Part shown: positions 27,241 to 34,566 of the stretch, one piece after another | Numbering within the stretch: position 1 is the first letter of the stretch | How the letters are laid out: the number at the start of each line of letters is the position of its first letter | Notes under the pieces: generated by a model | The model's database searches: none | What the model was told of the DNA's origin: nothing | Seen by the model: only the letters and a program-made list of their open reading frames with translations | Assembly: GCF_004365875.1 (NCBI RefSeq) | Contig: NZ_SODF01000002.1 | Coordinates: forward strand, 806,001-870,000 | Direction: 5' to 3' | From: Kribbella kalugense | Lineage (GTDB): Bacteria > Actinomycetota > Actinomycetes > Propionibacteriales > Kribbellaceae | Length of the DNA stretch: 64,000 nucleotides | Translations under genes and position numbers: made by a program

Positions 27241-27426
27241 CACAGCACACAGCGATTGATGATGAGCTCGCTTCGCTCGTTCATGGCTCATGCACTCACT
27301 GCACACCGCTAGCTGCGTGGTCAGGAGGGTTCTCGCACGCCTCTCACACCCGCTGACAGAGCTCTCACAGGCTTCTCACATACTTACGCTGGCAACTCCC
27401 ACCGACAGCAAGGGAAGATCACCCAC
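27241..27426. promoter_or_regulatory. Divergent promoter region of kdp and the 27,427 gene
   Basis: 186 bp without a gene. It holds the 11-bp repeat array (27331-27384) and, for the plus-strand gene, a TACGCT -10 at 27385-27390 directly behind the array plus an SD AAGGGAAGA near 27410. A clear kdp promoter on the minus strand could not be fixed by eye. Confidence 0.5.
27331..27384. repeat. Five phased 11-bp direct repeats, probable KdpE binding array
   Basis: Units start at 27331 (TCTCGCA), 27342 (TCTCACA), 27352/3 (GCTGACA), 27363 (TCTCACA) and 27374 (TCTCACA), i.e. every 10-11 bp. Helically phased direct repeats are how OmpR/PhoB-type regulators such as KdpE bind DNA. The array ends immediately before the -10 of the 27,427 gene and is about 105 bp upstream of the kdp start. 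Confidence 0.65.
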
Positions 27427-28050
27427 GTGACCGATCTGGACGACACCGCCCCCGCCGAGCCGTTCTTCTCCGCGGAGACCCGGACCGCTCTCGCCGAGGC
27501 CAGCCGCAAGCTCGCCGAGCGGCTCCAGGCGCACACCGACGCCCTGCTCGCGATGACCGGGGAGGAGGAGCAGGCCGGCCTCTACGAGCAGAACGCCGCC
27601 CTCGAGGAGCTCGTCGAGGACTGGAACGAGGCCGTCTTCGAGCACACGGGTACGGCGCCACTGCTGCTGGACGACTCCGTCGACGACGAGGACGAGGACG
27701 ACGTCGAGGAGGACCACGTGATCAGCGTGGTGTCGCGGTTCGACCTCCGCGTGGTCGACCTGGACGCACTCCTGGACGCCGGCCGGGCCGCGCAGGAACG
27801 GCACCCCGCCGAGCTGGACGAGTCCGGCGAACTCGACCCGGTCGACTCGGCCGAGCAGGCCATCTACGAGATCAGCCGCGAGGTCGGCGAGGCGTGGTTC
27901 GAGCTGCCCGGCGTCGAGATGGTCGCCGGCGCCCGGGCGTACGTCGTACCCGAGCTGCCGTTCGAGGCGCTGGACGCCGATGCCGAGGACGTCGTCACCG
28001 AACTCATCGCCCCGAACGGCGTCGCCACCCACGCCGAGACCTGGGCCTAG
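27427..28050 (+). CDS. Acidic hypothetical protein sharing the kdp control region
   Basis: 207 residues, no family recognised. It is strongly acidic, with a DDSVDDEDEDDVEEDH run near residue 85 and a Glu-rich helix before it; a beta/alpha C-terminal half follows (DLRVVDLDALLDAGRAA). No signal peptide or membrane segment. GTG start with SD. It is divergent from kdp, and the 11-bp repeat array sits at its -35 region, so co-regulation by KdpE is likely. Its stop TAG interlocks with that of phzF by CTAG. Confidence 0.7.
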   Translation: MTDLDDTAPAEPFFSAETRTALAEASRKLAERLQAHTDALLAMTGEEEQAGLYEQNAALEELVEDWNEAVFEHTGTAPLLLDDSVDDEDEDDVEEDHVISVVSRFDLRVVDLDALLDAGRAAQERHPAELDESGELDPVDSAEQAIYEISREVGEAWFELPGVEMVAGARAYVVPELPFEALDADAEDVVTELIAPNGVATHAETWA

Positions 28051-28853
28051 ACCAACAGCTCCCCGTCCAGGACCGTGATCGCCTGGCCCTTCAGGTAGAC
28101 GCGGTCGCCGGATGAGCTGACCCGAACGACACCGCCTCGGGCGGACGCCTGGTAGCCGACCAGCTCGTTCCGCCCGAGGCGTTCACCCCAGTACGGCGCC
28201 AGACTCGTGTGAGCGCTCCCGGTCACAGGGTCCTCCGGGATCCCGCTCCCCGGCGCGAAGAACCGCGACACGAAGTCGTACTCCGAACCTTCCGCGGTCA
28301 CGATCACCCCGCGCAGCTTCTCGCGCTGAATGATCCCGGTCATCACGTCGTAGTCCGGGACCACCGCGCGCACCGTCGCCTCGTCACGGACGACGACCAG
28401 GAGATCGCGCAGCTCGCCCGCGATGTAGACCTCGATCGGCTCGGCCGCCACCGCCGCCGCGAGCCTGTCAGGCACTGGCGTCTCGATCGGCCGGTTGACC
28501 GGGAAGTCCAGCGTGATCCCGTCGTCGGCGACCTCCGCGATCAAGATGCCGCTCCGCGTCGCGAAAGACACCTTCCCGGACACCTTGCCGTCCGACGCCA
28601 GCGCATGCGTGGTCGCGAGCGTGGCATGACCACAGAGCCGCTCTTCCAGCGTCGGCGTGAACCAGCGCAGATCCCAGTCCGCGTCGGCCCGCTCCGACGG
28701 CCGCGCGAACGCGGTCTCGGCGTGGTTCATCTCGGCCGCGACGGCCAGCATCCAGGCCTCGTCCGGCCACTCCCCGGCGTCGAGCAGACACACTCCGGCC
28801 GGATTGCCCGTGAACGGCCGCTCGGCAAACGCGTCAATCACCCGAATCCTCAT
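28047..28853 (-). CDS. PhzF-family isomerase/epimerase-like protein
   Basis: 268 residues, typical of the PhzF/DapF-fold group. N-terminal block IRVIDAFAERPFTGNPAGVCLL, Glu/Asn region NHAETAFARP, LEERLCGHATLATTHAL, and second-domain GIPEDPVTGSAHTSLAPYW. The conserved Glu in HAETAF is the PhzF catalytic residue. No phenazine genes are near, so the substrate is unknown. A TAGCGT hexamer eight bases before the ATG may be a leaderless promoter. Confidence 0.9.
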   Translation of the reverse strand: MRIRVIDAFAERPFTGNPAGVCLLDAGEWPDEAWMLAVAAEMNHAETAFARPSERADADWDLRWFTPTLEERLCGHATLATTHALASDGKVSGKVSFATRSGILIAEVADDGITLDFPVNRPIETPVPDRLAAAVAAEPIEVYIAGELRDLLVVVRDEATVRAVVPDYDVMTGIIQREKLRGVIVTAEGSEYDFVSRFFAPGSGIPEDPVTGSAHTSLAPYWGERLGRNELVGYQASARGGVVRVSSSGDRVYLKGQAITVLDGELLV

Positions 28854-28892
28854 ACTGCTTGACGCTATGGGACTGCGCAGTCACCTTCTATA

Positions 28893-28913
28893 GCCACTTT
28901 CCGACCTAGTGGC
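28893..28913. promoter_or_regulatory. Inverted repeat between phzF-like and TIGR03118 genes
   Basis: GCCACT, nine bases, AGTGGC, in the 126-bp divergent intergenic gap. A possible operator; no regulator gene is adjacent. Confidence 0.3.
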
Positions 28914-28979
28914 CTTTGAACCGCCCGTGCAATTCAGCCGTGTCGATGGTGTCCGCATCCCGACCGACAGGAAAGTGAC

Positions 28980-30077
28980 ATGTCGCTCCGCTCGAAAGGC
29001 CGTCCCCTCGCTGCGGCGGCCGCAGTCGTCAGCGGTCTCGCCCTGATCGCACCGGCATCCGCCAGCGCTCACCAGTCGCATCACTCGCCACTCGCCGTAC
29101 AGCAGGTCAATCTGGTCTCGGACCAGGCCGGCAAGGCCGCCCTGCAGGATCCCGATCTGGTCAACGCCTGGGGTCTCTCCATGGGCGCGGCCACCCCGCT
29201 CTGGGTGTCCAACACCGGTACGTCGACCTCCACGCTCTACTCGTCCGCGCCGGGCGCGACCACGGCCACCAAGGTGCCGACCGTCCGGGTGAACGTGCCG
29301 TTGCCGACCGGGCAGGTCAACAACGCCGGCACCGGATTCGTGCTCAGCAACGGGACCGTCAGTGGGCCGGCCCGGTTCATCTTCGCCACCTTGACCGGCC
29401 AGATCGCTGCTTGGGGTCCGCCGGTCACGCCGGCAATCGGTGACGCCCAGATCAAGGCGATGACACCGGGTGCGGCGTACACCGGTCTGGCGATCTCGCC
29501 GACGAATGACAAGCTGTTCGCGGCCAACTTCGCGCAGGGGCGGGTCGACGTGTTCGACAACGCGTTCATGCCGGTGAAGCTGCCGCGGTGGGCGTTCCGC
29601 GACTTCTCGCTCCCGCGTGGATACGCGCCGTTCAACGTGCAGACCCTGAACGGGCGGATCTTCGTGTCGTACGCCAAGCCGGACCCGAAGACCGGCCGCA
29701 GCCAGGCCGGCCGGGGACTCGGGCTCGTCGACGAGTACTCCCTCGACGGCAAACTGCTCACCCGCGTCGCCTCGCACGGCAGCCTGAACGCACCGTGGGG
29801 TCTGGCTCTCGCGCCGACGTCCTGGGGTGAGCCCGCCGGCACACTCCTGGTCGGCAACTTCGGCGACGGCCACATCAACATCCTGCGACCGAAGTCCCAC
29901 GGCCGGTACGACGTCACCGGTCAGGTCCGCAACACCCACGGCAAGACCCTGGTGATCGACGGCCTGTGGGCCTTGCTCCAAGGCACCGCCACAACCGGTG
30001 GAACCGACTCCCTGTGGTTCTCCGCCGGCCCGAACAAGGAAACCCACGGCCTCGTGGGCGTACTGCGTCACCCGTAG
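28980..30077 (+). CDS. Secreted TIGR03118-family protein
   Basis: 365 residues with a Sec signal (LAAAAAVVSGLALIAPASASA). The mature part resembles the TIGR03118 group: QQVNLVSDQAGKAALQDPDLVNAWGLS near the start, then repeated beta-propeller-like blades (YTGLAISPTNDKLFAANF, NAPWGLALAPTSWG, GTLLVGNFGDGHINIL). Function unknown; extracellular. Good SD (GAAAG) before ATG 28980. Confidence 0.8.
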   Translation: MSLRSKGRPLAAAAAVVSGLALIAPASASAHQSHHSPLAVQQVNLVSDQAGKAALQDPDLVNAWGLSMGAATPLWVSNTGTSTSTLYSSAPGATTATKVPTVRVNVPLPTGQVNNAGTGFVLSNGTVSGPARFIFATLTGQIAAWGPPVTPAIGDAQIKAMTPGAAYTGLAISPTNDKLFAANFAQGRVDVFDNAFMPVKLPRWAFRDFSLPRGYAPFNVQTLNGRIFVSYAKPDPKTGRSQAGRGLGLVDEYSLDGKLLTRVASHGSLNAPWGLALAPTSWGEPAGTLLVGNFGDGHINILRPKSHGRYDVTGQVRNTHGKTLVIDGLWALLQGTATTGGTDSLWFSAGPNKETHGLVGVLRHP

Positions 30078-30089
30078 CAAAACCCGCGT

Positions 30090-30120
30090 CCACCCGCCGG
30101 CGACTATGGTCGGCGGGTGG
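30090..30120. repeat. Perfect 10-bp inverted repeat over a start codon
   Basis: CCACCCGCCG at 30090-30099 and CGGCGGGTGG at 30111-30120, loop of 11. It spans the -10 hexamer (TATGGT) and the GTG start of the phosphotransferase gene and lies 13 bp after the previous stop, so it could be a terminator, an operator, or both. Confidence 0.6.
30105..30110 (+). promoter_or_regulatory. -10 element TATGGT, probable leaderless start
   Basis: Six bases before GTG 30117, no SD; lies in the loop of the inverted repeat. Confidence 0.4.
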
Positions 30121-31157
30121 AACGCACAGTCGAGCGCCTGCTCGGAGAACTCCTCGAGCAGGACGTCCGCATCATCGGGCGGACGGAGCTCGGCAACAGC
30201 GAGTTGGCTCCGGTCGCACGGTTGACCCTCGACCGCGAGTACGACGGCATCGGCCGGACCGTGATCGCCAAGAGCCGCCGGCCGATCGGGGGCGAGTGGG
30301 GCGCGCTGGCCAACGAACAGCTCGCACTCGAGCACCTCCGCGCATCAGGTCTCGCACCACGCTTCCTGACCGGTGTCCCCGACCAGCTGGTCGTCATGAC
30401 GGACCTGGGCGCCGGCCCAACTGTCCAGGACCTCCTATTCGGCAACGATCCCCAGGCCGCGACGAACGGCCTGCTGGCAATGGCGAAACTGGCCGGCAAG
30501 TTGCACGGAGCAACAAACCCGTCGTTCGCCGCAGCCCATCAGGGAACGTTCCTCGATCGCGCGCTCGACAACTGGCCCGGTATCGTCACGGCCGCGGCTG
30601 ACTTCGGCTGCCCGCCACCGGATGATGTCGAGTTGACCGAGCTCGCCCGCGACCTGCGTGAGCTGACTGCCTTCACCCACGGCGATTTCACCCCGAACAA
30701 CGTCGTGCTGGTCGACGGCGAAGCTCGCCTGGTCGACTTCGAGGGCGCCGGCCGGCGACATCCCGGACTCGACGCCGCGTGCTTACGTCTACCGTTCCCG
30801 CAGTACGGCCACTGGGCAGTCCTTCCCCCAGCCGTCATCGATGAGATGGACGACGCCTACCGGGAGACACTCTCCGGCTGCGACTACACCCGTCTCATTG
30901 CCACCGGCTGCGCCACCTGGGCCATCATTCGCCTCGCCCGCCTCCCGCTGATCGCCTCCACCCAGACCCCGGCCGATGCCCTTCGCCGCCGCACCCAGAT
31001 AGTCCAAACCATCACCTCGGCGGCCGCATCCAGCCCCACTTATCCGACCCTCAGTGCGTGGTTCGAGACCTTGGCCGACGCGATGCGACACCGCTGGGAC
31101 GAAGCCCGCCAACCCCCGCGGACCTTTCAGGCCTTCAAAGACTTCTCGAACCAGTGA
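30117..31157 (+). CDS. APH-family phosphotransferase
   Basis: 346 residues. Aminoglycoside phosphotransferase/choline kinase fold: ATP-site Lys in VIAKSRRP, Brenner-type motif FTHGDFTPNNVVLVDG (about residue 183) and metal-binding Asp in LVDFEGAGRRHPGLD. The substrate may be a small alcohol or antibiotic and is not predictable. The 3' end overlaps the convergent MarR-GNAT gene by 31 bp and is C-rich on the coding strand. Confidence 0.83.
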   Translation: MERTVERLLGELLEQDVRIIGRTELGNSELAPVARLTLDREYDGIGRTVIAKSRRPIGGEWGALANEQLALEHLRASGLAPRFLTGVPDQLVVMTDLGAGPTVQDLLFGNDPQAATNGLLAMAKLAGKLHGATNPSFAAAHQGTFLDRALDNWPGIVTAAADFGCPPPDDVELTELARDLRELTAFTHGDFTPNNVVLVDGEARLVDFEGAGRRHPGLDAACLRLPFPQYGHWAVLPPAVIDEMDDAYRETLSGCDYTRLIATGCATWAIIRLARLPLIASTQTPADALRRRTQIVQTITSAAASSPTYPTLSAWFETLADAMRHRWDEARQPPRTFQAFKDFSNQ

Positions 31158-32005
31158 TGCGCGTAAGGCTCGGCGTTGAAGGCGGGAGCCTCCTGATAGC
31201 CCTGCGCGCGATAGAGGGCGATCGCCTCGGTCAGCGTCCGATTCGTCTCCAGTCGTACGGCGAGAGCACCGTGAGCGACCGCTTCTCGCTCGAGCTCCTG
31301 GAGTAGCCGCCGTCCCACCCCGAGCCCTCGTATGTCGGGCGAGACCCACATCCGCTTGAGCTCCGCCGGCTCTCCATCATGCAGTTTGAGCGCACCACAG
31401 CCGACCGGCTCGGCGTGAAGTGTTGCCACTAGCAACAACCCCGCGGGCAACGTCAGCTCGGCATTGCCGGCCGAGATGCTGCGGGTGTGGTCGAACCCGG
31501 TATCGAACCGCCGCCCGAGCTCGGCGAAGTACGCCTCCAGGCAGTACTGCGCCTCCGCCCGCCGCGGATCCATCACCTCGACCTGCACCAGCGACGCGGT
31601 CAGCAGCCGCGACACCTCGTCCATCGCCGCGACCAGCCGATCCCGCTGCCGCGCACTCAGCGGATCCAGCATCGAGGTGGCGAGCTGGTCCGACCGCGCG
31701 TCGAGCAGCTCCCGCTCGGCGACACCGTCGGCAGTCAACCGGGCGATTCGCACCCGTCGGTCCCCCACACTCGGCTCGACCCGGACCAGCCCGGCACCTT
31801 CCAGCGACCGCAGCAGCCGGCTCAAGTACCCCGAATCCAGCTCGAGCCGGGCCCGGAGAGCCCGCACATCACAACCCTCCGGCCCGATCTCCCACAACAC
31901 CCGGTCCTGCCCCAACGGCCGATCCCGCCCGAGATACGCCTCGTCCAACGCCCCAACCCGCTGCGTCACGACCCGATTGAACCGCCGTACCGCCTCGACC
32001 TCCAC
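31127..32005 (-). CDS. MarR regulator fused to GNAT acetyltransferase
   Basis: 292 residues. Residues about 1-140 are a MarR winged helix (LELDSGYLSRLLRSLEGAGL, then the wing EPSVGDRRVRIARLT); about 150-292 are a GNAT domain with acetyl-CoA motif ELKRMWVSPDIRGLGVGRRLL and ALYRAQGYQE. Bifunctional MarR-GNAT fusions are common in actinomycetes; the substrate may serve as the inducer. GTG start 32005 lies right next to an 18-bp palindrome that contains the promoter. Confidence 0.92.
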   Translation of the reverse strand: MEVEAVRRFNRVVTQRVGALDEAYLGRDRPLGQDRVLWEIGPEGCDVRALRARLELDSGYLSRLLRSLEGAGLVRVEPSVGDRRVRIARLTADGVAERELLDARSDQLATSMLDPLSARQRDRLVAAMDEVSRLLTASLVQVEVMDPRRAEAQYCLEAYFAELGRRFDTGFDHTRSISAGNAELTLPAGLLLVATLHAEPVGCGALKLHDGEPAELKRMWVSPDIRGLGVGRRLLQELEREAVAHGALAVRLETNRTLTEAIALYRAQGYQEAPAFNAEPYAHHWFEKSLKA

Positions 32006-32006
32006 C

Positions 32007-32024
32007 CTCTGACTTTAGTCAGAG
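32007..32024. promoter_or_regulatory. 18-bp palindrome with embedded -10, MarR autoregulatory operator
   Basis: CTCTGACT-TT-AGTCAGAG, perfect 8-bp arms. On the minus strand its centre reads TAAAGT (32012-32017), six bases before the GTG at 32005, the same leaderless layout as elsewhere in the window. A dimer bound here would cover promoter and start codon. Confidence 0.7.
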
Positions 32025-32114
32025 AATCGGTCAGCGGCACGCGCTGTCAAACGAAAGACGCGCCAAACGCACAGAATGACTAGTGGGTCTGCGGTCGAGC
32101 GACGAGGGGAGCAG

Positions 32115-32735
32115 ATGCCAGATCTTGCGGCTTCGTCCTCTTGGTCCGTGATCGTGTCGATCGCGTTCGGGTCTTCGGTGCTCGGAACGCTGGCCGGCAA
32201 GATGCTCGATAGAAGCGGTGCACGCACCGAAACGGTGCGCGCTGGATACGCCGACGCGGTGAAGGCGATGAACGCCTGGGGGCAGTACCCGGAGCGGATC
32301 TACCGCCGCGTCGACGACACCAAGGAGACACTCGCGAGACTTGAGTCGCTCGGCGCTGAACTCAAGGCCGCCCTCGCATTCGCTACTGGCTGGGTCAGCG
32401 GAGAGAGCGCCGAACTCGGTCAGGTCTACAACAGCTTCATTGAACTGCTTCGCGCCGAGGTCACCGTTCATGCGCGGCAGGCCTGGAGCAGTGCACCGGC
32501 ATCTACCTCAGCTGCGATGAACATCGGCGGCCCGCGCCAAGCCAACGAGATTGCGATCCGGGCTGACGGGATCGTGCCGGCCGAGTGGCTGATCGTGCAA
32601 CTGTTCTCGACGCTGATCCACTATCGGGTCGGATGGCGGCGGCTCGTCTGGGTGCGACCTCTGCTCCGGAGGCGGCTGGTGCGGCTGCGGATCGTCGAGC
32701 AAGCCGAGCAGGCGTTCTCGTACAGGTCTGCTTGA
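32115..32735 (+). CDS. Hypothetical membrane-anchored protein
   Basis: 206 residues from ATG 32115, chosen for its SD (GAGGGGAG, spacing four to five). One N-terminal helix (SVIVSIAFGSSVLGTLAGKML) then a mostly helical, charged body and a basic C-terminus (PLLRRRLVRLRIVEQAE). No family is recognised. It resembles the small anchored proteins found beside defence or mobile genes, but no such genes adjoin it. Confidence 0.65.
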   Translation: MPDLAASSSWSVIVSIAFGSSVLGTLAGKMLDRSGARTETVRAGYADAVKAMNAWGQYPERIYRRVDDTKETLARLESLGAELKAALAFATGWVSGESAELGQVYNSFIELLRAEVTVHARQAWSSAPASTSAAMNIGGPRQANEIAIRADGIVPAEWLIVQLFSTLIHYRVGWRRLVWVRPLLRRRLVRLRIVEQAEQAFSYRSA

Positions 32736-32780
32736 CTGCTCAACGTTCCTCCGACCTCGGCTTGAGGCCGGCTTGCCCAC

Positions 32781-33341
32781 TCAGTCCAGCGGACGGAGTT
32801 CGTCGGCGTAGGAGACGGAGACCCGGCGGAGTACGCCGTCCTTGACGGAGTACTGGCCCATCCGCCACAGCGGGGGGCTGTAGGCGTGGACGGTGACGCT
32901 GCCCTTGTCGAGGCCGACGACGCGGTGGATGTGGTCCGGACCGAAGCCGTACACATCGCCTGCCTCGATCTCGGTCTCGACCGATTCGACGCCGATCGCC
33001 AGGTTGTGCTCGACCAGCTTGCCGCGGGCGACCGCGACGGCGCCTGAGGACACGTCGTGGTCGTGCCAGCCGGTGTCGTTGACCGGGGTCCAGCAGATCA
33101 GCCAGACGTCGACGTTTGCGTCGCGGTGCAGCGAGGCGAACACGCGCTCGTCGTCGCTGTAGGCGACCTTGTCCTCCCACAGGTGCGGCTGGGCCGCGAG
33201 ACCGCCGGCCAGCTCGGCCAACTCGTCAGGGGTGAGATCACGTCCTGGAAGGTTGTCGAGCGACAGACAGTCGTTGAGCTCCACGAGCCGGCTGGCCTGG
33301 CGCGCCGGAACGTTAGGTACGTCGATCGGCTGAGCAGTCAC
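32781..33341 (-). CDS. Cysteine dioxygenase-family (thiol dioxygenase) cupin
   Basis: 186 residues. Single cupin domain with iron ligands His93 and His95 (GWHDHDVSSG) and His137 or 139 (FGPDHIHRVVG), typical of the cysteine/3-mercaptopropionate dioxygenase group, which adds O2 to a thiol to give a sulfinate. GTG start overlaps the amidohydrolase stop by four bases. Co-transcribed with it under probable LacI control, so its substrate may be a thiol made in an amidohydrolase-dependent pathway. Confidence 0.85.
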   Translation of the reverse strand: MTAQPIDVPNVPARQASRLVELNDCLSLDNLPGRDLTPDELAELAGGLAAQPHLWEDKVAYSDDERVFASLHRDANVDVWLICWTPVNDTGWHDHDVSSGAVAVARGKLVEHNLAIGVESVETEIEAGDVYGFGPDHIHRVVGLDKGSVTVHAYSPPLWRMGQYSVKDGVLRRVSVSYADELRPLD

Positions 33342-34240
33342 TGCACTCCCCTCTCAGGAGTAGGTACGCCGGTGCCGAACAGCAGCCGGTGTGGATTGTC
33401 GTGGCGGATCACCGCGGTCGCGGCGTCGCCCTGGCGGAGGTCGGTGGACCCGGCGTACGGCCGGTCGGTGCCGTGCACGACCTGGTCGATGCCGAGGATC
33501 CGCGCGACCGCGTCGATTCCCTGCGGGCCGTAACTCGAGGTGTCGACGTACAGATTGGTGTCGATGGTGCCGAGCCGCCCACCGCGGGCGGACAGCCGCT
33601 CGTGGTGCACCGGCGCGAGACCGGCCGCGGCGGCGAAGCACAAGCGCAGCTTCGGGTACGAACGTCGTCCACCGAACGCATGCCACGCCCACCAGGCCGC
33701 TTGCAACTGGGACGTGTAGTCGACGACCGGCGCCCACCAGCACGGCCCATCGGTCGATCGAGCCGAGCCGGGGTGCACGAGGATCGGTTTGCCAAGTCGC
33801 TCGGCGGTCCGCAGCAACTCCCCCTGCGCCTCCCACGCTGCTGGCTCGCCGAGCGCGTGAGCCGGCAACTGCAACCCCAGAAAGCCCTTGTCCAGAAGGG
33901 ATTCCAGCGCGGGGAGATCAGGCTCGAGCAGGTTGACCGAGGCCCAGGCCTTGAACGGCTCCGGGAACTCCGCCGCCCCGTCGTGCCACGCGGCCAGCAA
34001 CTCGGCGTCACCGAGGTACTCGACACCCAGCGGACTCGACAGCGACACGACGGCGAGCGTCGTACCCTCGTCCTGCTCAATCGCGACCCGCTTGTCGATC
34101 TCGTGCGCCGCGGGATCCACGTCGTACGGCGCCTCGGTCGCGGTGTGCAGCGTCCAGCCGTCGAGGTACGGCGGCTCGCTCCGGGCTCGGAGCCGGTCGA
34201 CGAAGGCCTCCGGCCACAAGTGCTGGTGGACGTCGATCAT
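33338..34240 (-). CDS. Amidohydrolase-2 family metal-dependent hydrolase/decarboxylase
   Basis: 300 residues, TIM-barrel fold. Metal motif MIDVHQHLWPE at the N-terminus, then GLQLPAHAL, PILVHPGSA (third His), and the late Asp in VVHGTDRPY. The group includes ACMSD-type decarboxylases and lactonases. Strong SD (GGGAGGAGG). First gene of a two-gene unit with the thiol dioxygenase; two LacI-type operators lie 30-66 bp upstream. Confidence 0.85.
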   Translation of the reverse strand: MIDVHQHLWPEAFVDRLRARSEPPYLDGWTLHTATEAPYDVDPAAHEIDKRVAIEQDEGTTLAVVSLSSPLGVEYLGDAELLAAWHDGAAEFPEPFKAWASVNLLEPDLPALESLLDKGFLGLQLPAHALGEPAAWEAQGELLRTAERLGKPILVHPGSARSTDGPCWWAPVVDYTSQLQAAWWAWHAFGGRRSYPKLRLCFAAAAGLAPVHHERLSARGGRLGTIDTNLYVDTSSYGPQGIDAVARILGIDQVVHGTDRPYAGSTDLRQGDAATAVIRHDNPHRLLFGTGVPTPERGVQ

Positions 34241-34270
34241 CGGCCCCTCCTCCCGGCGGTTTGATCAGAT

Positions 34271-34306
34271 TGAAGCGCTTCAGGATGACTAGAGTGAAGC
34301 GCTTCA
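34271..34306. promoter_or_regulatory. Two LacI-type operators
   Basis: The 12-bp perfect palindrome TGAAGCGCTTCA occurs at 34271-34282 and 34295-34306, 24 bp apart (two helical turns plus). The central CG is typical of LacI/GalR sites. They precede the amidohydrolase gene; the divergent LacI gene starts at 34567. Confidence 0.8.
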
Positions 34307-34337
34307 AAGCCACTCTTGTCAAGTAACCCCCTCGCTC

Positions 34338-34443
34338 CCCGGACGCCTGACCCCGCCCTCCGGACGCCCGAGCTCGCCTCCCGGACACCTGAGCTCGCCT
34401 CCCGGACACCTGAGCTCGACCCCCGGACGTTTGAGGGGTCAAC
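34338..34443. repeat. Five tandem 21-bp repeats
   Basis: CCCGGAC-headed units begin at 34338, 34359, 34380, 34401 and 34422 (exact 21-bp spacing); units 3 and 4 are nearly identical. The period is a multiple of three, so a short Arg-Thr-Pro-Glu-Leu-Ala-Ser repeat appears in translation, but there is no gene here. Confidence 0.85.
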
Positions 34444-34513
34444 CCCGGAGCTTGCCGGTTGCTCCGCCCGCATACCGGGCGCCAACCGACCATCCGAGGG
34501 GTCAACCCCGGAG
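34433..34513. repeat. Duplicated 18-bp element GAGGGGTCAACCCCGGAG
   Basis: Copies at 34433-34450 and 34496-34513, 63 bp (three 21-bp periods) apart. Each contains GGGGT-CA-ACCCC and can form a hairpin. They lie between the tandem array and the LacI promoter. Confidence 0.8.
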
Positions 34514-34553
34514 GCGGTCGGCGGTGGCGGCTGGTTTTGTCCATGGCTTGCCC

Positions 34554-34559
34554 TAGGGT
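34554..34559 (+). promoter_or_regulatory. -10 element TAGGGT of the LacI gene
   Basis: Seven bases before ATG 34567; no SD, leaderless layout. Confidence 0.4.
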
Positions 34560-34566
34560 CGTGGAC

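Noticed and set aside
34338..34443. CRISPR array
   Set aside because: Units are contiguous without spacers, 21 bp long, and no cas gene is near.
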